The notes: generated by a model from the letters alone, not told the origin. A stretch of 64,000 nt of DNA from JARIHC01 sp035546975 (GCA_035546975.1 DASZVS010000003.1:1-64000), one strand, 5' to 3'. Positions 48,798-58,188 are shown, counted from the first letter of the stretch. Program-made: numbers and translations.

Positions 48798-49548
48798 ATC
48801 CTGTTCATGTAAATCAAACAAAATACGAACAAATGGCATAGACGCATTGCAAGGCAAGTAATTCTATTATTAAGCCAAATCCATTAATTAGAGACTTGGG
48901 CAGTAGAGTAGGACAATTTATTTAAAGCAAAACGTAGAGAGCCCGGAAACGGCAAATTATTTTTGAGAAATCGGAGCAGCAGAGCATCAAAATCAGTCAT
49001 AGACATGACGTCGCACAATGTATATTTTGCGACCCATATATTAATTCCCAGGGGGTAAACCAATACACTGTTGCAGGGGAGTATTTTCGTCTAATACTTT
49101 ATTTTGCGTATTTATTTACGTACATGCTGCGCACCGTAGCACATACATATACTGCTGCCCGTGATTGGTCTTGCGCCCCGGCATACCCCCCCATACATAG
49201 CCTAGCGTCCGGATGTGATTTACAACACAATTTGACTTTTCCACAGTTATGTCGTGAAATCCTTGCTTTTTTGACATTTTGTTTTATTTATTTTACTCCC
49301 CTGCCTTTTCCATACTTTTCATAAAAAATTTGACTTTTGCTCTGCTCTATATTTTTATATAGTTTTTTCTTACTTAACACCTTCATAGTATAGTGAACAA
49401 ATAGCGAACTTGGAGGGGATAAGGGAGGGGCGCCCGATTTTTAGCGTAAGCCAGAGACATGTTCTGTATATCAAGTTTCCTAGGACTACGCTCTGCATCG
49501 ATCTCTACTACCTCATTACGCTCATTCCATTTCACGGCTACCCCTTCT
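48798..49548. other. 750-bp AT-rich intergenic region without a supported gene
   Basis: Lies between two converging genes. By eye it is clearly richer in A and T than its flanks from 48800 to 49400. Small open frames on both strands have no protein-like character. It has several TTGAC-type hexamers and a TATAGT at 49389-49394, plus a TTTTCCACA that is one mismatch from a DnaA box. No RNA family was recognised. Confidence 0.6.
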
Positions 49549-50484
49549 CTACTGGTAATAGGCGCGGCCGTCAACCCGCACATCAACGTAGTGGGGCGGC
49601 GTCACATGTTGCTTTTGCAATTGCGAGAGAGCCGCCAAGAACGTGCCTGCTTGCTGGCGTGCATCACCGCTTTGGAGGTTAAACTTCACGTAGTATGGTT
49701 GGCCGGCGATATAAACGTCAAGCTCACGGGATGACGCTGGCAGGACCAGAGAAGAAACACCAATATGCTTAGCAGACAGTTCCGCTAAAACAGTCTGGAT
49801 AAAGTTGACGTCGTCAGCAGTGAGAACCTGGTGGTTAAGTTCGACGTGCAGGCCACTTTGATCTGTTATTTGCGGTAACTGCCCGGCGGAAGGCAATTGC
49901 GCGCTGGGCAGAAGCGCCTTGCCGTTATCATCAATCACAAACGAGCCGTTTGCAGCATTTAGAACGGCCGTCGCCTTCGAAGGTTGGATATACACAACGG
50001 GCCGGTGCGCCAAAAGCGGCAACGAAACGCTGACGCTCGCGAGTTCCGGAAATTGCGCCATCATATTACGGTTAAAAACCGCCGTATCTATCGTGATCTT
50101 ATTCCTGTTCCAAATAGAGGCTGCCAACAGCTTATCTGCAGCCGATTGATACGTAGCTTGGCTGCGTAAGAAGGAACCGCTACCACTCTGGGTGACCGGC
50201 TTAATTTCAGCATTCGTAGAAAGGCTGAGCACATTGCATACAGAAATAACCAAGGCTACAAGTAGAATCAAAAGGCCTGTTCGCTGTAACCAGAAACGCC
50301 ACATTCTAGAGGCCTTAGCCTGGGCAGAAGCAGCGGCCGCGGCGCCACGCTGCCGGGGTTGCCGGTCTACTGGAATGTCTCGGTCATCCCGGTTTGAGCC
50401 TCGATACGTTGCGCCAACCGCATCATTACCCTGACGCCATCTGGGCTGACGGCCTTGAGCTGCTTTTTTACGGCCAAGCTTCAT
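49549..50484 (-). CDS. ftsQ: Cell division protein FtsQ/DivIB-like
   Basis: 311 residues. A basic cytoplasmic part (1-65), one membrane helix at about 66-88 (LQRTGLLILLVALVISVC), then a POTRA-like region (ISVCNVLS..., KLLAASIWNRNKITIDTAVF, FPELASVSVSLP) and a beta domain. It fits FtsQ/DivIB, which recruits FtsL and FtsB at the septum, and it is last in the cluster. Similarity is by topology and position rather than strong motif; the N-terminus overlaps the murG stop. Confidence 0.78.
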   Translation of the reverse strand: MKLGRKKAAQGRQPRWRQGNDAVGATYRGSNRDDRDIPVDRQPRQRGAAAAASAQAKASRMWRFWLQRTGLLILLVALVISVCNVLSLSTNAEIKPVTQSGSGSFLRSQATYQSAADKLLAASIWNRNKITIDTAVFNRNMMAQFPELASVSVSLPLLAHRPVVYIQPSKATAVLNAANGSFVIDDNGKALLPSAQLPSAGQLPQITDQSGLHVELNHQVLTADDVNFIQTVLAELSAKHIGVSSLVLPASSRELDVYIAGQPYYVKFNLQSGDARQQAGTFLAALSQLQKQHVTPPHYVDVRVDGRAYYQ

Positions 50485-51701
50485 GCTGCAGGGCGCCTCC
50501 GCTGCCTGTTACGAACCTGCGGTCTTGGCCTCGGGCGAATACACTCCAAAATAAGTGCCGCTAAGGACTCCGCGGCTTCTGGCCGTGCGAAGGCACGTAG
50601 ATTTGCGCCTAATTCTTTCTGGCGGGGTGCATCGTGCAATAAAGCGCTAAGCTGTTTAGCAAGCTTGTTAGCATCAGCGGCTAACTGGCTTTCATCAATA
50701 ACAAGCACGGCATCCTGCTCGGCTAAGTATTCGGCGTTTTTGAGCTGATGGCCCCCTGTTAAAAACGTACTAGGAATTACAACACACGCCTTCCCCTGCG
50801 CGGCGAATTCTGCAAGGTTCGTTGCGCCCGCCCGGCACACGATTATGTCTGCTGCGCCGCTATACTCATATACTTTGTCTAAAAATCCTCTAACCTGCAC
50901 CCTCCCCTGCTCCGCTTCGCTTAAATTCTCGTCATACCAAAATTCCATTTCGGCTTCGTTTGCCGCGCCAGTTACGTGCACTACGCGCAACCTGGGAAAT
51001 TCTTTTAATAAATGCGGCAAATTTTCCGCTATTGCATGATTTACCAGCTGTGATCCAAGGCCTCCGCCAATCACAAACAGCAGTTGGGCTGATTCTGGTA
51101 TGTCAATTTCGCGGCGGTACTGTTTTCGGAGTGTATCTGTGACCGGCACGAAGTGTTCATCTATCGGTACACCGGTAGTAACTGTCTTTTCCGGCGGATA
51201 CGGGTATGTTTCCTTTGGCAGCGATACAGCATGACGTGCCGCCCACGGGGCTATTAAACGGTTAGCCAAGCTTGGCACGGGGTCAGAATCATGCGTAATG
51301 TAAGGAACGTGCCGGAAATGGCCGCCAAGCGACACAGGTACGCTGACGAATCCGCCGCGGCTGAATATTACATCCGGGTTAATCCGTTTCATAAGACGCC
51401 AGCTTTGCCATAAGCCGATCGCTACGTAAAAAATGTCACGAATATTAAGAAAAACTGTCTGAAAATCCAAAAGTTGCTTCCAGCCCTCGCCGTGATATCG
51501 CCGAAACTTTCCGGCCCTAACCGTAAAAACTTCATCGATATGCTTGTCGTTCCGGGGTATTTCCACGAACCGGTCGCCCGTCTGGCCGACATATATAAGA
51601 CGCGCATCAGGGCGGCGGCGCTTCAGCTCACGGGCAACCGCTAGAATTGGCATAACGTGGCCACCAGAACCGCCACCGGTCAGAACAATGACCGGCCGCA
51701 T
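50481..51701 (-). CDS. murG: UDP-GlcNAc: lipid I transferase MurG
   Basis: Adds GlcNAc to lipid I, making lipid II. The N-terminus VLTGGGSGGHVMPILAVA and the nucleotide-sugar site CRAGATNLAEFAAQGKA are family marks. 406 residues, with a basic tail (RPRPRPQVRNRQRRRPAA) longer than usual. An AAGGAG ribosome site lies about ten bases before the ATG. Overlaps the ftsQ start by four bases. Confidence 0.95.
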   Translation of the reverse strand: MRPVIVLTGGGSGGHVMPILAVARELKRRRPDARLIYVGQTGDRFVEIPRNDKHIDEVFTVRAGKFRRYHGEGWKQLLDFQTVFLNIRDIFYVAIGLWQSWRLMKRINPDVIFSRGGFVSVPVSLGGHFRHVPYITHDSDPVPSLANRLIAPWAARHAVSLPKETYPYPPEKTVTTGVPIDEHFVPVTDTLRKQYRREIDIPESAQLLFVIGGGLGSQLVNHAIAENLPHLLKEFPRLRVVHVTGAANEAEMEFWYDENLSEAEQGRVQVRGFLDKVYEYSGAADIIVCRAGATNLAEFAAQGKACVVIPSTFLTGGHQLKNAEYLAEQDAVLVIDESQLAADANKLAKQLSALLHDAPRQKELGANLRAFARPEAAESLAALILECIRPRPRPQVRNRQRRRPAA

Positions 51702-51741
51702 GCCGCCAACTCCTTCATTAGTCCAATCCTTGATAATTGTT

Positions 51742-53016
51742 TCATGAATAATTCATCCTCCTCAGCCGGTTCTGCTGGTAACGCGGCATAGCATCGTTCC
51801 CAGCAGCTTCGCCGCTAACTCTCGGCGCCTGGAATGACGTATATTGCGAGGCTTGGAAAACAAGACCGATAGCGGCTGCCGTAAAGACCACGCTGGTACC
51901 GCCGTAACTAATAAATGGCAGCGTTATGCCCTTGAGCGGTAAAAGGCCGATCATCGCGCCGACATTTATCAACGTCTGGACGCTGAGCCACGCCAGTATG
52001 CCGATGACCACCAGCCGCGTAAAATCATCCCCCGATCGTTCCGCAATAGATTTCATCCTAGCAAAAAGAGCCACAAATACGACGAGCAACGCCACGCTGC
52101 CGATAAAACCGAACTTTTCGGCGTAGATAGCGAAGATCGAGTCATTGGCAGCTTCGGGCAGATATCCGTATGCCTGCACGCTGCTGCCAAGGCCCAGGCC
52201 GACAATACCGCCGGAACCAACGGCAATCAGTGCCTGGCAAGCTTGGTATCCGCTACCTTGGCAGTTAGCTTCGGGGTGCAAATATGTCTCAAGGCGCGCC
52301 CGGCGGTACGGCGTCGCCGAAATGGCCAGAATCAAACCTATACAAATAATGCCGCCGATCATCACGATACGCTTTAGCGGCAGCCCCGCCACAAAAGCCA
52401 TGGTTGCCATCATCGCCACAATAACGCCCGTTGAGCCGAGATCGCTCTGCACGCCAGCCACGATTACGCCGATTGCCAATAGCGCATACAGGATAGGCCT
52501 GAGCGTCTGCTTGCTATCGGTTATCAGGCCTTGTTTCAGCCTCGTCGCCAAAAAGCCGGCAAGCCAGATCAATATGGCAAATTTCAATAATTCTACCGAC
52601 TGGAATGAAAAAGTGCCCAACCGTACCCACCGGTGGGCCGGATAAGCGGGATTTACAGGTATTACAAGTGCTAAGAATGTCGCTCCCGTAGCTAATATAA
52701 GCAATGGTTTGTAGGCTTGGCGCCACCATGAAAGCGGCACTTTTGCGGTGATCGCAAAAGCAATCAAGCTGAGCCCGATGGCGATAAGCTGCCTCGATAC
52801 GTAATAATTACTGCTTGTGTGGTTTGCCGCCGTCAGAGCCGGGCTGATGGCATACACGACAATAAGCCCGACAGCGAGTAATATAGCGCAGATAATGAGT
52901 AGCCAATAATCAGGGCGATGCTTGCGACCCAAAGAAAGTTCGGTACTCACTTTTTCCGCGTAACTTCTGCGGCGTGAGGTACCTGGTGGCGCACGCCGGA
53001 CTACTTGCGGGCGCAT
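51742..53016 (-). CDS. ftsW: Lipid II polymerase FtsW (SEDS family)
   Basis: A SEDS glycosyltransferase that polymerises lipid II at the septum. About ten membrane helices follow a 40-residue basic cytoplasmic tail. Family features include the motif GLGSSVQAYGYLPEAANDSIFA, and FISYGGTS near the C-terminus. 424 residues. GGGAGG within the mraY 3' end serves as its ribosome site; only three bases separate the two genes. Confidence 0.93.
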   Translation of the reverse strand: MRPQVVRRAPPGTSRRRSYAEKVSTELSLGRKHRPDYWLLIICAILLAVGLIVVYAISPALTAANHTSSNYYVSRQLIAIGLSLIAFAITAKVPLSWWRQAYKPLLILATGATFLALVIPVNPAYPAHRWVRLGTFSFQSVELLKFAILIWLAGFLATRLKQGLITDSKQTLRPILYALLAIGVIVAGVQSDLGSTGVIVAMMATMAFVAGLPLKRIVMIGGIICIGLILAISATPYRRARLETYLHPEANCQGSGYQACQALIAVGSGGIVGLGLGSSVQAYGYLPEAANDSIFAIYAEKFGFIGSVALLVVFVALFARMKSIAERSGDDFTRLVVIGILAWLSVQTLINVGAMIGLLPLKGITLPFISYGGTSVVFTAAAIGLVFQASQYTSFQAPRVSGEAAGNDAMPRYQQNRLRRMNYS

Positions 53017-53019
53017 CGG

Positions 53020-54057
53020 TTAATGCCTCCCTAACAGAAATATGATCAGTCCGAGTACACTAGCCAGCTGCCCCAAAATCCAGAAACGCATGGTAACCTT
53101 GGTCTCCGGCCAGCCAATTGCCTCAAAATGATGGTGGATCGGCGAAGAGAGAAAAACCTTTTTGCCGTGGCGCAATTTCCGGGAAGTCCTGTTAATAATT
53201 ACGGAACCCGTCTCTACGACGTATACTAAGCCGATAATTGGCAATACATACACCGAATCCGTCTGCATAGCAATAATGCCAAGCGCCGTCCCAAGCGCGA
53301 ATGAGCCGACGTCGCCCATCAAAAAACGCGCCGGATAAATATTAAACCAGGTATAGCTGAGAAGCGCGCCGACCACGGTTATACAAAAACCGGCTAAAAG
53401 GAACTTGTGTTCCACGGCCGCAATGATGGCATAAGCCGTAAAAGAAGAACTGAGCAAGCCGCCGGCCAAGCCGTCGAGGCCGTCCGTAATATTGACCGAG
53501 TTGGCCGTCGCCATAACCACCAGCCAGAACAAAGGGATAATAAAAATGCCTATGTGCCACTGCTCTACCCCGGGTATATATATCGAGTGCACGCCCAACT
53601 TGGCATAAAACCACCAGCCACCGACAAGCACCAGCAAACTATACAAAGAAAACTTAAGCCGGGCGCTCATGCCGGCAACGCCCTTGCCGCTACTGCGGAT
53701 ATTCAGGGCATCGTCCATCAAGCCAATTAGGGCAGCGCCGAACATTCCAGCCAGCGGCAGCCAGGTTTGGCCACGGCTCAGATTGGCGGTAAGCGTTACG
53801 ATAGCTATCGCCACTACGAAAATGAGCCCAGCCATAGTAGGTATGTGGCGTTTGTGCTTTTCCGCGTGCAATTTCTGATAAACCGTCGCTGTACCGCCTG
53901 ACCAAGCCTCGGTACGCTGCCGTTTCCACCATTCATTTTTGTATGCCATCGTCGTATATATCGGCGTAATAAGCATGCTGAGGACAAAACTAAAAAACCC
54001 GAGCGACAGAATGTGGATCAGGTTATGCGTGGTTATGGCGATGTGTACGGTGTTCAT
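53020..54057 (-). CDS. mraY: Phospho-MurNAc-pentapeptide transferase MraY
   Basis: Makes lipid I from UDP-MurNAc-pentapeptide and undecaprenyl phosphate. Catalytic motifs LIGLMDDALNIRSSGKG, ITDGLDGLAGG and the HHHFEAIGW loop are all present, with ten membrane helices in 345 residues. Starts 59 bases after the ftsI-like gene and ends three bases before ftsW. Confidence 0.95.
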   Translation of the reverse strand: MNTVHIAITTHNLIHILSLGFFSFVLSMLITPIYTTMAYKNEWWKRQRTEAWSGGTATVYQKLHAEKHKRHIPTMAGLIFVVAIAIVTLTANLSRGQTWLPLAGMFGAALIGLMDDALNIRSSGKGVAGMSARLKFSLYSLLVLVGGWWFYAKLGVHSIYIPGVEQWHIGIFIIPLFWLVVMATANSVNITDGLDGLAGGLLSSSFTAYAIIAAVEHKFLLAGFCITVVGALLSYTWFNIYPARFLMGDVGSFALGTALGIIAMQTDSVYVLPIIGLVYVVETGSVIINRTSRKLRHGKKVFLSSPIHHHFEAIGWPETKVTMRFWILGQLASVLGLIIFLLGRH

Positions 54058-54116
54058 GGTCTTGTTTTTCTTTTTATTATACCATTTTCTATCTAAAATG
54101 AGCCCCCTCGTGCAGG

Positions 54117-55895
54117 CTAATTACTCTTCGGTGTTACGTATGAATTATCAATTAACATGTGCGCCAAATCCGAAAAAACAGGCTGGCCGCCATAGGTACC
54201 CGCATAGCCAGGCACGCCGGGCTGGATGTTATATACCACAATAACGTATTGCGGCTTATCACCACCCACAAACCCTACGTAGGTGCCGTTATACTCATTG
54301 TCGTAGTAGCCGCCGCCCGGCTTGGCAATTTGTGCCGTACCAGTTTTGCCGCCGACAATGTAATTTGATGGAAAATTCAGGTATGCGAAACCTTCTGCCT
54401 GGTGCTGCTGAACAACGTATTCCATAAGCGGCTGCATTTCCTGGCTGACTTTCGATGAAACCACATTTTTAGCCACCACTTTGGGTGCGACTTTAGATGT
54501 TTTGCCGTCTGGCCCGATGACCTGGTCAACAAGGTGCGGCTGGTAATACGTGCCTCCGTTTAAGACGCTTGAATCGGCGGCCGCCATCTGTATAGCAGTC
54601 ACCTGCACACCTTGGCCGAATGACGTGTTCGCATACGTCAAGTTTATGCCGGCGCCATTATTCTCCGGCTTCGGCACATACGAAGTGGCTTCATAGCCCT
54701 GTTCGATATTAGTTGCCTTGCCCAGCTGGAAATGCTTTGTCATGTAGTCGTACCAGGCATCGCGGGCTTTTTGGTTTATCTGCCCGCCACCCATCTGCAT
54801 CAACTCCCAGGTGGCCCCCGTATTGAGCGACAAGTTAAGTAGGCTTGCGATGTTTTGTTCTCGCGCACCGCCATCTTCCTCAATATCCGTAATATTGAAT
54901 CCATCAACAACCCAATGGGCGGGATCATAAAAGCTCGTATTCGGCTGGATAACGCCCTGGTCGAGCGCCGCCGCCGTGGTAAGTATTTTCATGGTAGAAC
55001 CGGGTTCGATAGCATTGGTAACAGCACCGTTCTGATACACAGAGGGATCGCTCACGCTCTGGTAATTAGCAGGATTATACGTAGGATAATTAGCCATGGC
55101 TTTTACGGCTCCGGTGTTCGGATCCATAATAACAGCGCTAATGCCCTTAGACTTCGTTTTTTGGTACTCACTCGCTAAAATCTTTTCCATTTGGGCCTGC
55201 ATCGGCAAATCGATAGTAGTTACGACATCATCGCCATCTTTGGGCGGCGTCTCCACATTGCCCTTATTTGCCGCCAGCGGCACTCCATTTACGTCGGTAA
55301 CTGCTTTCACCTGCCCGGGCGTGCCCTTTAGCTGGTTGTTCATAGCTTGTTCCAAACCGTATTGCCCTACCCCGTTATTATCGACAAAACCCAGCAGTTG
55401 CGATGCCAATTGCCCCTGCGGATAAACGCGGTAATCCTGCGCTTGCGTGCCAAGCCCCGGGCTTTTGAGGGCCAAAAGCCGCTTGCTCTGATCGCTATTT
55501 AATTGCTTTGCCAAAACTACGTAGCGCGTGTTTTTCGTTTTCATAAGCTTCGTATATGCGGCCGGGTCGCCGCCGATGATTGAAGCTACTTGGCTGCCGG
55601 TCTTATCCGGATTTTTGATATATGTCGGATCGGCATACAAGGTATACAGTGATTGATTAAGCACGATCGGCACAAGCGAATTACCTTCGTGCGCTTCGAT
55701 AATTCCCCTGTTAGCGGGAATTTGGTATTGTTTCAATTGGTCGCTCAGAGCCGCATTTTTGTAGTGGTCATACCGGATAACCTGCACATAAAAAAGACGT
55801 ATCCCAAAAATACCGACTACAAGTGCCAACAGCCCGTACCATATACGGATACGGTTTACGATGTTATTTCCGGCGTTTTTGTTTGGCGGAGCCAT
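54117..55895 (-). CDS. ftsI: Septal penicillin-binding protein (FtsI/PBP2B-like)
   Basis: A class B transpeptidase of 592 residues with one N-terminal membrane helix, a dimerisation/pedestal domain, and the catalytic motifs SxxK (EPGSTMKI), SxN (SLNTG) and KTG (GGKTGTAQ). No PASTA domains. It has its own promoter: TATAAT ends seven bases before the ATG, so it can be expressed without the upstream mraZ transcript. Confidence 0.94.
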   Translation of the reverse strand: MAPPNKNAGNNIVNRIRIWYGLLALVVGIFGIRLFYVQVIRYDHYKNAALSDQLKQYQIPANRGIIEAHEGNSLVPIVLNQSLYTLYADPTYIKNPDKTGSQVASIIGGDPAAYTKLMKTKNTRYVVLAKQLNSDQSKRLLALKSPGLGTQAQDYRVYPQGQLASQLLGFVDNNGVGQYGLEQAMNNQLKGTPGQVKAVTDVNGVPLAANKGNVETPPKDGDDVVTTIDLPMQAQMEKILASEYQKTKSKGISAVIMDPNTGAVKAMANYPTYNPANYQSVSDPSVYQNGAVTNAIEPGSTMKILTTAAALDQGVIQPNTSFYDPAHWVVDGFNITDIEEDGGAREQNIASLLNLSLNTGATWELMQMGGGQINQKARDAWYDYMTKHFQLGKATNIEQGYEATSYVPKPENNGAGINLTYANTSFGQGVQVTAIQMAAADSSVLNGGTYYQPHLVDQVIGPDGKTSKVAPKVVAKNVVSSKVSQEMQPLMEYVVQQHQAEGFAYLNFPSNYIVGGKTGTAQIAKPGGGYYDNEYNGTYVGFVGGDKPQYVIVVYNIQPGVPGYAGTYGGQPVFSDLAHMLIDNSYVTPKSN

Positions 55896-55902
55896 TACTA
55901 CT

Positions 55903-55908
55903 ATTATA
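55903..55908 (-). promoter_or_regulatory. Internal leaderless promoter of ftsI
   Basis: Perfect TATAAT on the minus strand, seven bases before the ATG at 55895, within the 92-base gap after the ftsL-like gene. Confidence 0.65.
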
Positions 55909-55987
55909 AACGTTTACATAAGAAGCGCGAAACTACCTGCAAAGTGTTAACCACGCATTGCGCCGCCGTTAAAACAAGACTGCGCGC

Positions 55988-56335
55988 CTAGTTAGTTGCC
56001 GTAGCTGATGGTGCTACCGACACCATGCTCTTAGCGGCAGCGCTATTTTGTACCCGGTCCAGCGATTGCAAACGCGCAGAATCAACCTCGAGGTTGTCAT
56101 GCTGGCTCTTAAGTTTTGCCTGCTGCTGTTGCAAACTGTTGATCTGATAGCCGTAGGCATTGGTTTTTGTCACCTGCGTCAGATACAGCAGTCCCAGCAA
56201 GCATGCCAGCACTATAAGGATAATAGTGTTGCTGATCGGGCCGAGCGTCCGTGCCTGTGCGCGAAAGCTAACCGAATTTTGGTTACGGCCAGAAAACCGG
56301 TTGCGGTTCATGGCCAAGCTGCTTGAATATGTCAT
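55988..56335 (-). CDS. ftsL: FtsL-like division protein
   Basis: 115 residues: a basic polar N-terminus, a membrane helix at about 35-53 (NTIILIVLACLLGLLYLTQV) and an extracytoplasmic coiled coil (YQINSLQQQQAKLKSQHDNL). This topology and the place between rsmH and ftsI are those of FtsL. Sequence conservation of FtsL is always low, so the name rests on topology and context. Confidence 0.75.
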   Translation of the reverse strand: MTYSSSLAMNRNRFSGRNQNSVSFRAQARTLGPISNTIILIVLACLLGLLYLTQVTKTNAYGYQINSLQQQQAKLKSQHDNLEVDSARLQSLDRVQNSAAAKSMVSVAPSATATN

Positions 56336-56374
56336 ATCGTCTTTTTATTTTTTATGTTTATATTTGTTTTCGCT

Positions 56375-56401
56375 CCAGCCCCGTTTTTAAGGCGGGGCTG
56401 G
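56375..56401 (-). other. GC-rich hairpin between the 19-residue ORF and ftsL
   Basis: CCAGCCCCG and CGGGGCTGG form 9-base arms around a 9-base loop. On the coding (minus) strand an A-rich, not U-rich, stretch follows, so it is not a standard terminator. It may stabilise or attenuate the cluster message. Confidence 0.5.
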
Positions 56402-56412
56402 AAGCCGGCTGG

Positions 56413-56472
56413 CTAGACCACGCGAACGCGGATCTTGTAAGCCCGGGAGCTGCTTTTTACCTGAATTGGCAT
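56413..56472 (-). CDS. Possible 19-residue protein between rsmH and ftsL
   Basis: MPIQVKSSSRAYKIRVRVV, preceded by an AAAGGGA ribosome site about seven bases before the ATG and located 13 bases after rsmH. A stable hairpin follows. The peptide is basic with beta-prone alternation. Too short for a family call. Confidence 0.35.
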   Translation of the reverse strand: MPIQVKSSSRAYKIRVRVV

Positions 56473-56485
56473 AAGAGTTCCCTTT

Positions 56486-57382
56486 CTATGTGTTTATTTT
56501 CACTGCGGCTCGTAGTTTTGCGCTGCGGGCTCGCGGATTATGGACAATTTCATTTGAAGAAGCCGTAACGGGCCGCTTGGTAAGCACTTGCAGCTCAGCA
56601 TCGTAACGGTTGCCACTCGCGGCCTGGAAAGCCTGCTTGACTAGCCTGTCTTCCAAGCTATGGAAGCTAATGACGGCTAGCCGCCCGCCGGCTCCGAGCA
56701 AACGGATCCAGATAGGCAGGCTCTTTTCCAGCATCACCAGCTCATCGTTAACAGCTATGCGAATTGCTTGGAAGGTCCTGGTAGCCGGATGTACGCGGCT
56801 TCGGCCCGGCCAGGCTTTGGCCGCTATCGCAGCAAGTTCGTCGGTCGAACGTAGCGGTCTGGCCGCCACGATCAAGCTGGCTATCTGCTTAGCTTTCGGC
56901 TCTTCACCGTAGGTGGCGAGCAAGCCTGCTAACCGTTCTTCGTCGTACGTATTGACGATATCCCCGGCTGTTAAGGCCTGATTCCGGTCCATGCGCATAT
57001 CTAGCGGACCGGACCGCTGCAATGAAAAGCCCCGTTCTTCTTCGTTAAGGTGCGGTGACGAGACGCCCAAATCTGCCAAAATAAGATCGAATTGTTTACC
57101 CTCTTCCAGTAAATCCTGGCTAGCTTTCAGGAAATCCTGGTGCCTGATATCGGCCTGGCCGCTAAATAACCTTTCCAGCTCGGCTATCGCCTGGCTGTCA
57201 CGGTCTACTAGCACACTTGCCGCAGCATTCCCGGTTTTTGCCAATATTGCCGAGGCGTGCCCGCCATACCCGGCCGTCAAATCAAGGTAGGTTTCCCCTG
57301 CTTTCGGGCTCAGATAGTGGATCACTTCATCCAGCAAGACCGGCATGTGCTCGTTTTTATTTTGGTTTGTGTTTTGGTGCAT
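56486..57382 (-). CDS. rsmH: 16S rRNA (cytosine1402-N4)-methyltransferase RsmH
   Basis: Methylates C1402 of 16S rRNA. Family marks: MPVLLDEVIHYL, YLDLTAGYGGHASAIL, ILADLGVSSPHLNEEERGFS and FQAIRIAVNDEL. 298 residues. Second gene of the mraZ cluster, with 398 non-coding bases between it and mraZ. The first 12 residues are Asn/Gln/Lys-rich because the A-rich leader continues into the gene. Confidence 0.95.
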   Translation of the reverse strand: MHQNTNQNKNEHMPVLLDEVIHYLSPKAGETYLDLTAGYGGHASAILAKTGNAAASVLVDRDSQAIAELERLFSGQADIRHQDFLKASQDLLEEGKQFDLILADLGVSSPHLNEEERGFSLQRSGPLDMRMDRNQALTAGDIVNTYDEERLAGLLATYGEEPKAKQIASLIVAARPLRSTDELAAIAAKAWPGRSRVHPATRTFQAIRIAVNDELVMLEKSLPIWIRLLGAGGRLAVISFHSLEDRLVKQAFQAASGNRYDAELQVLTKRPVTASSNEIVHNPRARSAKLRAAVKINT

Positions 57383-57780
57383 CTTTTAGCTTGTTTTTGT
57401 TTTTGTGCAAGGATTGCTATGCCGCGGGGTTTCACGCCCCCGGCGATAGCTGCCCTTGCCGTTTTGTACAAGGTCACCTAATCAGCAGTCAACTTTTTGT
57501 TTTTTTGGTGTTTTTGTTTTTGTGTAGATGTAAGCAAAACGTAGTATTACATTTCGCCGACATCAAAGTTTGAGAGACTTATGTGTGAGGTGGAGTTTTG
57601 GGAGGTGTTTTTGAGAAAGGTGCTAGTTTTTTTGAGTGGTTTCCTCTATTGTCCACTTGTTGACTGCCGAATAGCTGACCTCGAACGTATCGCTTTTCAA
57701 GATACCGTTTGTAAAATGGCCTATTACTATTACTGCTTGTTCTTCAAATTGTTAAGGTTCTTACGTATCCGGCGCCAATG
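57383..57780 (-). other. 398-bp A-rich spacer between mraZ and rsmH
   Basis: On the coding strand this spacer has two runs of C-A5 repeats (57392-57405 and 57492-57523 on the plus strand as T/G runs), a GC-rich hairpin around 57418-57452 with GCTAT/ATAGC ends, and a possible TTGACT-N18-TACAAA promoter (57463-57492). No protein-coding frame is convincing. It could serve as an untranslated leader or second promoter for rsmH. Confidence 0.5.
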
Positions 57781-58173
57781 CTATTTAGCCATCAATCGCC
57801 AGTACTTGCCGACACGTACCGCCTGTATATCACGGCCCATGCCTGCGTACTCCAACAGGTGCTGCTCTATACTGATTCTGCCCTGTTTGTCGTCGATCCC
57901 GCTTTCGCTTTTGCCCATTCTGAACTGTACGTTCAAGTCGGCAGTTTGCTCATCGAGGATATTTCCCTTCAGAAGCGGTTCGACTTCCTCATCCCATACT
58001 GATTTTGGATAGAGATGAAGGTATTTTTTGAAGCCCCGGGTTATGACTGCCCCGCTTGCGAACTCAGCTCGAAGTTCCGCTGGTATGGTTAACCGACGTT
58101 TGTCGTCGAGTTTCCTTTCGAAGTAGTCTACCGTTGCCATCCCGTTACTTTGTAGTGGTGTTTTTATTTTCAT
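57781..58173 (-). CDS. mraZ: Transcriptional regulator MraZ
   Basis: 130 residues with two SpoVT/AbrB-like halves. DKRRLTIPAEL in the first and DDKQGRISIEQHLLEY in the second carry the D-x-K-x-R-hydrophobic motif. MraZ binds direct repeats in its own promoter and controls the division cluster. ATG 58173 is the first start; ATG 58140 (MATVDYFERKLDDKRR) would bring the N-terminus closer to other MraZ proteins and is a real alternative. Four TGGGT boxes lie directly upstream. Confidence 0.93.
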   Translation of the reverse strand: MKIKTPLQSNGMATVDYFERKLDDKRRLTIPAELRAEFASGAVITRGFKKYLHLYPKSVWDEEVEPLLKGNILDEQTADLNVQFRMGKSESGIDDKQGRISIEQHLLEYAGMGRDIQAVRVGKYWRLMAK

Positions 58174-58188
58174 GGGGGTTGCTAGCTA

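Noticed and set aside
49124..49324. A 66-residue ORF in the AT-rich gap
   Set aside because: No ribosome site, no promoter at a useful distance, and a composition like random AT-rich sequence.
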